From Gulosibacter sediminis (lineage in GTDB: Bacteria; Actinomycetota; Actinomycetes; Actinomycetales; Microbacteriaceae), in assembly GCF_014904065.1 (NCBI RefSeq), contig NZ_JACXJG010000019.1:16834-25468 (forward strand): DNA of 8,635 nucleotides, written 5' to 3'. The position numbers and the translations under genes were made by a program. Under the pieces are notes generated by a model, which saw nothing but the letters and a program-made list of their open reading frames with translations, was not told the origin of the DNA and did no database searches. Of this stretch, positions 1 to 5,170 are shown piece after piece; the first letter of the stretch is position 1; the number at the start of each line of letters is the position of its first letter.

Positions 1-70
1 CGACGGCGCCGGCCGCGATGCTCGCGAACACGGGCGCGAAGTGGTCGTGCAATTGCTTGGTCGTGGTCAT
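1..70 (-). CDS. Acyl-CoA dehydrogenase-family protein, N-terminus (partial)
   Basis: The minus strand reads an ATG at 68-70 followed by 23 open codons to the window edge, so only the N-terminus is present. It begins MTTTKQLHDHFAPVFASIAA. A purine-rich ribosome binding site (GAGGGG) lies just upstream of the ATG. The pattern 'FxPVFxxIAxGAV' after a short Thr-rich start resembles N-termini of acyl-CoA dehydrogenase-like flavoproteins, including the DszC/SfnB-like flavin-dependent monooxygenase branch, where this helix begins the alpha-helical N-terminal domain. No catalytic residue is visible in so short a piece, so the family call is tentative and no substrate can be given. The gene is transcribed away from the rest of the window and has its own upstream region with a large palindrome. 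Confidence 0.45.
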   Translation of the reverse strand, partial: MTTTKQLHDHFAPVFASIAAGAV

Positions 71-106
71 GGCCCCTCACTTGGTCGGTCGTGTGATCGT
101 GCAGCC

Positions 107-112
107 AAGTTA
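107..112 (-). promoter_or_regulatory. Putative -10 box for the gene at 1-70
   Basis: On the minus strand the hexamer TAACTT fits the actinobacterial -10 pattern TAnnnT. It would give a leader of roughly 30 nt containing the GAGGGG ribosome binding site. The -35 position (about 130-135, TTCCGT) is a poor match, so a promoter here would probably need an activator. Confidence 0.3.
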
Positions 113-161
113 GGCGCGGCGGGCGGCGGACGGAAGCGAGCCGCGTCACGATGATTCACGA

Positions 162-179
162 GGCGTCACATGTGACGCC
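162..179. promoter_or_regulatory. Perfect 18-bp palindrome, candidate operator
   Basis: GGCGTCACATGTGACGCC is identical on both strands with no spacer. It lies about 90 bp upstream of the start codon at 70 and near -70 relative to the putative start site of that gene, a usual position for an activator or for an upstream operator. An extra half-site copy, GCGTCAC, occurs at 143-149, exactly 20 bp from the matching copy at 163-169, which puts both on about the same face of the helix. It lacks a T-tract and a loop, so it is not a terminator. The regulator is unknown; palindromes of this size are typical of dimeric TetR, MarR or GntR-type proteins. Confidence 0.5.
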
Positions 180-277
180 GACGCGACATACTCCGTCAAC
201 AACGTCGCGCCGAGCGCCCGGTATGCCTCGAGCGCACGGTCAAACTTGGTCGAGCCCGCCTGAGCCGTCGACCCGAG

Positions 278-1198
278 CTATTCCGGCGGCAACGGATGCG
301 CGCCGACCGGGTTCGGTTGCTTCGCGAACCAGACGATGAGCGCGCCCGCGACGGCGACGAGGCCGATGCCCGCGATCGCCTGCGGCGACATCGCCTGGCC
401 GAGCAGCACGAAGCCAACGAGGCTGCTCAGCGCCGGGTCGACCGCGAAGAGCACGCCGATGATGCGCGCCGAGGTGATACGGCCGGCGATGGTGTCAACC
501 GAAAACGGAATCGCGACGCCGATCACCGCCGAGAACGTGAATAACCACCAGTCCGGCCCGTCGATGCGGGGCAACTGCGGCACGGCGATCGGCAGGGTCA
601 CGACCGCCGCGATCGTCACCGAGAGCGCGACACCGTCGAGCCCGCTGCTCGCCTTGCCGATGCGGTCGGCGCCAACGGTGTAGACCGCGAAGAAGAACGC
701 GGCGGCCAGCGCGAACAGGTACCCGGCGAGGTCGAAGTAGCCGAGCGGGCCTGCCGAGATGAGGGCGACCCCGGCGACGGCGACGAGCGCGCAGAGACCC
801 TCGCGCAGCCGCCGCGAGCCGAGCAGCGCGATCGCGCACGGCCCGAGGAAGTCGAGGGTCACGGCGACGCCGAGCGGGATGCGGTCGATCGCGTTGTAGA
901 GGCAGAGGTTCATCGCGGCCATCGCGACGCCATAGACGCAGATGCCGTGCCACTCGCGCTGGCCGCGACCGCGCAGGCGAGGCCGCACGATGACGAGCAT
1001 GAGCACGGCGGCGATGAGCATACGCATCGCCGAGGTGCCGTACGTGCCGTAGTCGCCGAAGAGTCCCGACGAGATCGCGGCCGAGGTCTGAATTCCGAGC
1101 GAACCGACGAGCACGAGTCCGAGCGCCCGCAGCACCGAGGTGCGGTCGGGCCCGGCAGGAGTTCGTGGCTCGCGCGAGGGCGCCGCGGGGTTGGTCAT
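278..1198 (-). CDS. EamA-family (DMT superfamily) transporter, RhtA-like
   Basis: A 306-residue integral membrane protein, the usual length for two-EamA-repeat carriers with about ten helices. These proteins export metabolites, in the RhtA branch threonine/homoserine and other amino acids, across the cytoplasmic membrane. Hydrophobic stretches alternate with short loops from about residue 24 to 292. The conserved core MNLCLYNAIDRIPLG (96-110) followed by LDFLGPCAIALLGSRRL (115-131) is the helix 3-4 region typical of RhtA-like proteins, and the second repeat ends near VDPALSSLVGFVLLG (253-267). The N-terminus is a Pro/Arg-rich cytosolic tail. The start at 1198 is supported by a TAGGCT -10 box only six bases upstream, implying a leaderless mRNA. 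The substrate cannot be read from sequence. It resembles the second EamA gene at 4005-5000 but stands alone, without its own regulator. Confidence 0.88.
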   Translation of the reverse strand: MTNPAAPSREPRTPAGPDRTSVLRALGLVLVGSLGIQTSAAISSGLFGDYGTYGTSAMRMLIAAVLMLVIVRPRLRGRGQREWHGICVYGVAMAAMNLCLYNAIDRIPLGVAVTLDFLGPCAIALLGSRRLREGLCALVAVAGVALISAGPLGYFDLAGYLFALAAAFFFAVYTVGADRIGKASSGLDGVALSVTIAAVVTLPIAVPQLPRIDGPDWWLFTFSAVIGVAIPFSVDTIAGRITSARIIGVLFAVDPALSSLVGFVLLGQAMSPQAIAGIGLVAVAGALIVWFAKQPNPVGAHPLPPE

Positions 1199-1204
1199 TC
1201 CCTC

Positions 1205-1210
1205 AGCCTA
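1205..1210 (-). promoter_or_regulatory. Putative -10 box (TAGGCT), leaderless start of the EamA gene
   Basis: The minus strand reads TAGGCT, then six bases, then the ATG at 1196-1198, so transcription would begin at or next to the start codon. GAGGGA lies between, but it is too close to the ATG to act as a normal ribosome binding site. No -35 with good spacing is visible; TTGGAC on the minus strand (1232-1237) is 21 bp away, which is too far. Confidence 0.4.
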
Positions 1211-1264
1211 GGGCGAGACTAGGGCCAAGTTGTCCAAGGCGCCGCGGCCGAACTCGACTCGACG

Positions 1265-1290
1265 AACAACGCTGCGTTCCCGCTGCAGCG
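1265..1290 (-). terminator. Weak intrinsic terminator candidate after the membrane protein gene
   Basis: On the minus strand, about ten bases past the stop codon at 1301, CGCTGC and GCAGCG form a 6-bp stem around a 9-base loop, followed by TTGTT. The stem is short and the T-run is interrupted, but position and polarity are right. It would separate the membrane protein gene from the EamA gene downstream. Confidence 0.4.
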
Positions 1291-1300
1291 CCCTTTGCCC

Positions 1301-1846
1301 TCAGAACGGATAGCCATGTTTCAGCAAGAAGCTGACGCCGGAGACTACCGCGAAGAGCAGAAACGTCACGGCGATCCATGGGCAGGCCCATCGGCTCGTC
1401 TGATAGGTGCCACGTCGGAGCGTTGGCAGCAACAGCATCAGGCCAGTGACCTGCACGGCCGTCAGTACGAGATATGACCAGTCCTCGAACACGAAGACGA
1501 GGGCGACAAAGTGCAGGGCAACGCATAGGCCGATCCACCAGCCATACCATCGCGTCTGTTTCTGCCGCGCGAGCACGATGCAGCCGCCGCCGATGAGCAC
1601 GACCTCGGCGAGCACCACCAGGCCGAACACCCAGTAGCGGCCCTCGAGCGCGGTCGACGTCGACCAATTGCGCCACACCAAAATCCCAAATGCGATCGCG
1701 ACGAGCATCGAGACCACCGAGCCTGCTCCCAACCAGCCTCGGAGCTTCGGCCTCGGGTCTTCCTGGGACCAGCCGAACCAGCCCGCAGCCATGACTGACA
1801 GCCAAGCAACCGCAAAGGCCTGATCCCGCAAGAATTCTGTCAGCAT
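1301..1846 (-). CDS. Hypothetical six-helix membrane protein
   Basis: I do not recognise a family. The 181-residue product is strongly hydrophobic, with about six predicted membrane segments near residues 9-26, 38-58, 71-93, 102-120, 124-141 and 153-174. It is Trp-rich (for example WYGWW at 100-104), with basic loops ARQKQTR (93-99) and LRRGTYQTSR (143-152). There is no signal peptide distinct from the first helix and no catalytic motif. The ATG at 1844-1846 has a good ribosome binding site, GAGAGG, seven bases upstream. It is transcribed in the same direction as the EamA gene, with 102 bp and a weak terminator candidate between. Its DNA looks less GC-rich than the neighbouring genes (36 G+C of 60 at 1501-1560 against 40 of 60 at 4321-4380), which could mean relaxed selection or acquisition. 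A function cannot be proposed. Confidence 0.7.
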   Translation of the reverse strand: MLTEFLRDQAFAVAWLSVMAAGWFGWSQEDPRPKLRGWLGAGSVVSMLVAIAFGILVWRNWSTSTALEGRYWVFGLVVLAEVVLIGGGCIVLARQKQTRWYGWWIGLCVALHFVALVFVFEDWSYLVLTAVQVTGLMLLLPTLRRGTYQTSRWACPWIAVTFLLFAVVSGVSFLLKHGYPF

Positions 1847-1869
1847 GGTGCATCCTCTCGCGGTACCGG

Positions 1870-2187
1870 AATTGGCTCTTGTCTACACGATCTTCATGGC
1901 ATGTAGCTTCCTCTTCCGACGAGGGTGCGATTTCGGCGTGCCCTCGGCACGATCCTCACCGTCACCCGTGCCGCCTCAGCGGGCGTGCTCCTCTCGTTCG
2001 TGCTGACGCTGCTCGGGCCTACGTTCAAGCTCTGCGATTGAGCGCTGCGATGAGTGAGTTCTGGCATGTGCCGACCGTGTCCGACACGAGCGCTGACTGA
2101 TGGCAACTACTCTGGATCAGTCTCGTGACGCTCGCGCTCACCCTGGTCGGCGTCGTCGGCTTCCGGCGTCGCGACATCGGAAGGTAG
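1870..2187 (+). pseudogene. Remnant of an ABC-2-type transporter permease
   Basis: This stretch of about 300 bp has no intact gene but holds pieces that read like the C-terminal part of an ABC-2 permease in different frames. One piece (1872-1910, frame of 1863) reads ELALVYTIFMACSF. A second (1931-2038) reads FRRALGTILTVTRAASAGVL and continues SFVLTLLGP before a stop. A third (2101-2184, another frame) reads WQLLWISLVTLALTLVGVVG and then FRRRDIGR with a stop at 2185-2187. The final hydrophobic helix followed by FRRRD is a typical ending for such permeases, and 'RRxL...' after a helix is typical of their middle. Frameshifts and stop codons (2039-2041, 2098-2100) separate the pieces, and the N-terminal two-thirds is gone. 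No matching ATPase gene is adjacent. Family assignment rests on short matches, so certainty is moderate. Confidence 0.5.
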
Positions 2188-2189
2188 GC

Positions 2190-3014
2190 ATGGTTCGACC
2201 GACACTCACCGCTCCCGGCCTGCTCACGCTGGCGGTGACGCTGGCGTTGAGCGGATGCGCGGCCGACTCGGTCGCGCAGGTGCGCCAGCCTCCGGCAGAC
2301 GCGGGATTCGATTATCAGCTCGGCGGCGCGTACGACCCGCCCGAGGGCGTGACCGTCGTCGAGCGCGACCGCACGGCCGCCCCCGCCGATCTCGGCTATG
2401 ACATTTGCTACGTGAACGGCTTTCAGACCCAACCCGAGGCCTCCGCGTCGTTCGCCCAAGCGCACCCCGAGTTGCTCGTGACCGCGAGTGGTGAGCCGCT
2501 CGTCGACCCCGGCTGGCCCGACGAATTCATCTACGACACGTCGACCGAGGCGAACCGCGCGGCGATCGAGGAGCTCGTGGGCGACGAGATCCTCGACTGT
2601 CAGCGCGGCGGCTACGACGCCGTCGAGTTCGACAATCTCGACTCCTATCTGCGGTCCGACGGCGCGCTCGCCGAGGCCGACAACGTCGCCCTCGCGACCA
2701 GGTACGCGCAGCTCACCCACGACGCGGGCCTCGCGGTCGCCCAGAAGAACGCCGTCGAACTCGCGAGCAAGCTGCGCGATGCCGGCTTTGATTTTGCGAT
2801 CACCGAGTCGTGCGTGCAGTTCGACGAGTGCGCCGATTACGCCGAGGCGTACCCCGTGGTGCTCGACATCGAATACACCGACGAACTCGGCGAGGCCGGA
2901 TTCGCGGCAGCATGCGAGGCGCCCGAGCGCCCCACGACGATGATCTTGCGCGACCCGAAGCTCGTGGCGGCGGGCGACCCCGATTACGTCTTTGAGGCCT
3001 GCCCGCAGCCGTGA
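2190..3014 (+). CDS. GH114-family lipoprotein (endo-alpha-1,4-polygalactosaminidase-like)
   Basis: A 274-residue predicted surface lipoprotein. Residues 1-22 form a signal peptide ending in the lipobox LALSGC, so Cys23 would be lipid-modified and the protein held on the outer face of the membrane. The rest fits the GH114 TIM-barrel domain: an early strand YDICYVNGFQ (70-79), the FIYDTST strand (113-119), the signature GYDAVEFDNLDSY (141-153) with Glu146, Asp148 and Asn149, then VAQKNAVEL (183-191) and FDFAITESCVQFDEC (200-214) with Glu206. Characterised members cleave alpha-1,4-linked galactosamine polymers; the substrate here is unproven. Six further cysteines (73, 137, 208, 214, 242, 271) could form disulfides outside the cell. 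The start at 2190 is chosen over an in-frame ATG at 2100 because the signal peptide begins here and GGAAGG (2179-2184) gives a well-spaced ribosome binding site. That site lies inside the final codons of the decayed permease, suggesting a former operon. Confidence 0.85.
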   Translation: MVRPTLTAPGLLTLAVTLALSGCAADSVAQVRQPPADAGFDYQLGGAYDPPEGVTVVERDRTAAPADLGYDICYVNGFQTQPEASASFAQAHPELLVTASGEPLVDPGWPDEFIYDTSTEANRAAIEELVGDEILDCQRGGYDAVEFDNLDSYLRSDGALAEADNVALATRYAQLTHDAGLAVAQKNAVELASKLRDAGFDFAITESCVQFDECADYAEAYPVVLDIEYTDELGEAGFAAACEAPERPTTMILRDPKLVAAGDPDYVFEACPQP

Positions 3015-3039
3015 CGTCGACGCTGGGGGAGCAGCCCCA

Positions 3040-3936
3040 TTAGTGCGCGCCGGGCTGCAGCGCGAGGCTGTCGCGGTAGAGGTCGATCGCGAGGGCGACG
3101 AGCGCCGGCGTGAGCGGATGCGCATCCTGCGCGCCCCAGATGAGGTGCACGCCGATCGGCGGCGCGTCACGAATCGGCCGATACGCGATGCCCTCGCGCC
3201 GATACTGCGCGGCCGTCGCCTCGGAGCTCACCCCGGTACCCTCACCGGCCGCGATCATCGCGAGCCAGTCGTCAATGCCGCCGGTGGGCAGCACGCGGGG
3301 TTTCGGCTCACCATCCCAGAGCCCGGTGCGCGTCGTGCCCGAGACTCGGTCGACGAGCAGGGTGCGCTCGCGCAATTCATCCCACTTCACACTGCGCCGC
3401 CGGGCCCAGGGATCATCAGACGACAGCACGGCGAAGCGCCGCTCGTACCCGATGAGGGCGTGCGGCCATGGCCCGAAGCCAACCGGGTCGCGCACGACCG
3501 CGATGTCACAAAGCCCCTCGCCGAGTCCGCCGTTCGCGAGGTTGTGGTGTACGAAACGCAGCGTCTTGCCGGGATGCTCGCGCTGCCAGCGCCGCTGGAA
3601 GGTCTGGGTGCGCGCGCCGAACGACGACCACGCGTGACCCAGGAGCACGGTGTCGGCGCCGGATTCCGCCTCGCGCAGCAGCGCATCGACCGACGCGAGC
3701 GTGGCCCGGGCCCGCGTGAGGATGCGCGAGCCTGGGGTCGTGAGGCGCACCGATCGGCTGTTGCGCACGAGCAGCCGCACCCCGAGGGCTCGCTCGAGCG
3801 CGCTGACATTGCGTGACACCGCGGCCTGCGACACGTCGAGCTGATGCGCGGCGCTCGTGAAGCTGCCGGCGTCGACGACGGCCACGAAGTGCAGCAGGTG
3901 CCGCAGTTCGAGGCGGTCGGGGCCAAACACATCCAT
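3040..3936 (-). CDS. LysR-family transcriptional regulator
   Basis: A 298-residue protein, the normal LysR length. Residues 10-67 are the winged helix-turn-helix: LRHLLHFVAVVDAGSFTSAA (11-30), HQLDVSQAAVSRNVSALERA (31-50) with recognition helix QAAVSRNVSALE, then the wing LGVRLLVRNSRSVRLTTPG (51-69). A linker helix leads to the two-lobed effector-binding domain (about 95-290). It is divergent from the EamA transporter at 4005, the common arrangement in which a LysR protein controls its neighbour in response to a small molecule. The ATG at 3934-3936 has no Shine-Dalgarno sequence, and the likely -10 box (3949-3954) leaves only a few leader bases, so translation is probably leaderless or nearly so. 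The T-N11-A box 3935-3949 overlaps the start codon and suggests autorepression. The effector is unknown; a substrate of the exporter is the natural guess. Confidence 0.9.
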   Translation of the reverse strand: MDVFGPDRLELRHLLHFVAVVDAGSFTSAAHQLDVSQAAVSRNVSALERALGVRLLVRNSRSVRLTTPGSRILTRARATLASVDALLREAESGADTVLLGHAWSSFGARTQTFQRRWQREHPGKTLRFVHHNLANGGLGEGLCDIAVVRDPVGFGPWPHALIGYERRFAVLSSDDPWARRRSVKWDELRERTLLVDRVSGTTRTGLWDGEPKPRVLPTGGIDDWLAMIAAGEGTGVSSEATAAQYRREGIAYRPIRDAPPIGVHLIWGAQDAHPLTPALVALAIDLYRDSLALQPGAH

Positions 3937-3949
3937 ACGCTCAGCGTAT
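3935..3949. promoter_or_regulatory. LysR box (T-N11-A) in the lysR/eamA intergenic region
   Basis: ATACGCTCAGCGTAT is a perfect 7-bp inverted repeat around one central base and contains the T-N11-A pattern (T3936 to A3948) of LysR-type recognition sites. Its centre (3942) is 63 bases upstream of the EamA start codon at 4005, where transcription probably begins; LysR recognition sites usually centre near -65 of the activated promoter. It also covers the start codon of the lysR gene. Both facts fit one site activating the transporter and repressing the regulator. Confidence 0.7.
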
Positions 3950-3978
3950 CAATAGGCCGTCAATTGCATTTTGCGTAA
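3949..3978 (-). promoter_or_regulatory. Putative promoter of the LysR gene
   Basis: On the minus strand, -35 TTACGC (3973-3978) and -10 TATTGA (3949-3954) are 18 bp apart. Transcription would start about five bases before the ATG at 3936, which agrees with the lack of a ribosome binding site. The -10 touches the LysR box, and the -35 overlaps that of the divergent EamA promoter. Confidence 0.4.
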
Positions 3979-3998
3979 CGATGGCGCGATCGTAGCTT
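3971..3998 (+). promoter_or_regulatory. Putative promoter of the second EamA gene
   Basis: -35 TTGCGT (3971-3976) and -10 TAGCTT (3993-3998) are 16 bp apart. The start site predicted 6-7 bases downstream falls on the ATG at 4005, so the mRNA would be leaderless; indeed no Shine-Dalgarno sequence precedes that ATG. The short spacing and imperfect -35 suit an activator-dependent promoter. Confidence 0.5.
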
Positions 3999-4004
3999 TG
4001 ATCC

Positions 4005-5000
4005 ATGGCCCGCAACCTGTTCGCCCAGCACCTGCCGACCGCGCCGGTTCCCGCCCCGATCGAGGGCACCGGGCGTGATCGAGCCGTCGGTGTTGGCCTC
4101 ATGCTCACGGCGGCGACCTCGACCCAGTTCGGTGCGTCGTTCGGTGCGCTCGCGTTCCCCGCGATCGGCCCGGTCGGCGTGGTCGCGGTGCGCCAGTGGG
4201 TCGCGGCCATCGTGCTCGGTGCGGCGGCGCGGCCGAAGTTCTGGCGGTTCCGGGCCTCGCAGTGGCGGCCGATCCTCGTGCTCGCGTTCACGTTCATGCT
4301 CATGAACCTCTGCGTCTACGTCGCGATCGACCGCATCGGCCTCGGCCTCACCATCACCCTCGAATTCCTCGGCCCACTCGCGATTGCCCTGTTCGGCTCG
4401 AAGCGCTTGCGCACCGTGCTCTGCGGCATCGCCGCGGGCGTTGGGGTCGTCGTGCTCGTGCGGCCGGGAGCGACCGACGATTATCTCGGCGTCGCCGTCG
4501 CCCTCGTCGCTGCCGTGTGCTGGGCGGTGTACATCTTCGCGAATCGCGCCGTCGGGCAGCGACTGCCGGGCGTCGAAGGCTCGGCGACCGCCGCCGGCAT
4601 CTCGGGGCTTGCCTACCTGCCGACCGGCATCTTCGTGCTCGTGAACAGCGAACTGACGCTGCCGGTCGTCGTCTACGCCCTGCTCGCCGGCGTGCTCTCG
4701 TCGGGTGTGCCGTATTTCGTCGACGTCATCGCGCTGCGCCTCGTGCCCGCCCACTTCTTCGGTGTCTTCATGAGCGTGCAGCCGATCCTCGCGGCGCTCG
4801 TCGGGATGCTCATGCTCGGCGAACGCCTCGACCTCACGTCGTGGATCGCGATGCTCGTCATCGTGGCCGCGAACGCCGTGGCGGTCACGGCGACGCCACG
4901 TGTGAGCGGACCCAAGTGGGTCGACGCGAGACGCCCTCGAGGAGAAGGCAAGTCTTCGGCGACTCCAGCCGTTCACAACGTGGCCGGGAACAACGGCTAG
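4005..5000 (+). CDS. EamA-family (DMT superfamily) transporter, RhtA-like, LysR-linked
   Basis: A 331-residue inner-membrane carrier with two EamA repeats and about ten helices between residues 28 and 297, probably an exporter of amino acids or related metabolites. The core MNLCVYVAIDRIGLGLTITL (100-119) and EFLGPLAIALFGSKRLRTVL (120-139) match the same region of the EamA protein at 278-1198 nearly position for position, so the two are paralogues. The second repeat shows VPYFVDVIALRLVPAHFFGV (235-254), then QPILAALVGMLMLGERLDL (259-277), whose GE near the end of a helix is characteristic of the family. The C-terminal 30 residues form a polar, basic tail not needed for the fold. The start at 4005 fits a leaderless transcript. 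Divergence from the LysR gene and the shared LysR box point to inducible expression. Substrate unknown. Confidence 0.9.
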   Translation: MARNLFAQHLPTAPVPAPIEGTGRDRAVGVGLMLTAATSTQFGASFGALAFPAIGPVGVVAVRQWVAAIVLGAAARPKFWRFRASQWRPILVLAFTFMLMNLCVYVAIDRIGLGLTITLEFLGPLAIALFGSKRLRTVLCGIAAGVGVVVLVRPGATDDYLGVAVALVAAVCWAVYIFANRAVGQRLPGVEGSATAAGISGLAYLPTGIFVLVNSELTLPVVVYALLAGVLSSGVPYFVDVIALRLVPAHFFGVFMSVQPILAALVGMLMLGERLDLTSWIAMLVIVAANAVAVTATPRVSGPKWVDARRPRGEGKSSATPAVHNVAGNNG

Positions 5001-5014
5001 CGCCCGGCCAGTTT
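4981..5014 (+). terminator. Possible terminator hairpin at the end of the EamA gene
   Basis: TGGCCGGG (4981-4988) pairs perfectly with CCCGGCCA (5003-5010) across a 14-base loop that contains the stop codon, followed by GTTT. The stem is GC-rich, but the T-run is short and the loop large, so termination may be partial. Confidence 0.35.
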
Positions 5015-5090
5015 CGTGGCGGGAGTGGAGGCCAGCAGCGCTCCGAGCGGCGCGTCAGTCCGCGCGAAGGCGTCCGATTTGCGCATGCTG

Positions 5091-5120
5091 TGGTCGCGTT
5101 CAGCCCCGTGCTGCAATAAT
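5091..5120 (+). promoter_or_regulatory. Putative promoter of the aldehyde dehydrogenase gene
   Basis: AATAAT (5115-5120) matches the TATAAT -10 consensus at five of six bases and stands out in GC-rich surroundings. The best -35 at an acceptable distance is TGGTCG (5091-5096), 18 bp upstream and weak. The leader would be about 45 nt. Confidence 0.4.
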
Positions 5121-5170
5121 TGAACGCCATTTACCGCTTCAACGCCGAATCCAGAATGGAGCAGTCCAGA

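Noticed and set aside
3024..3039. Small hairpin (TGGGG-N6-CCCCA) between the convergent GH114 and LysR genes
   Set aside because: Only a 5-bp stem and no T-run in either direction; too weak to call a terminator.
2025..3170. A 381-codon open frame on the minus strand opposite the GH114 gene
   Set aside because: Its product is an Arg/Val/Gly-rich low-complexity sequence with no domain, and it is antisense to a gene with a clear signal peptide and GH114 motifs; long shadow frames are common in GC-rich DNA.
2992..3816. A 274-codon plus-strand frame opposite the LysR gene
   Set aside because: Arg-rich, without domains, and starting inside the end of the GH114 gene; the LysR helix-turn-helix on the other strand is unambiguous.
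3960..4976. A 338-codon minus-strand frame opposite the second EamA gene
   Set aside because: The product is almost entirely charged (Arg, His, Glu, Asp), typical of the antisense of a membrane protein gene.
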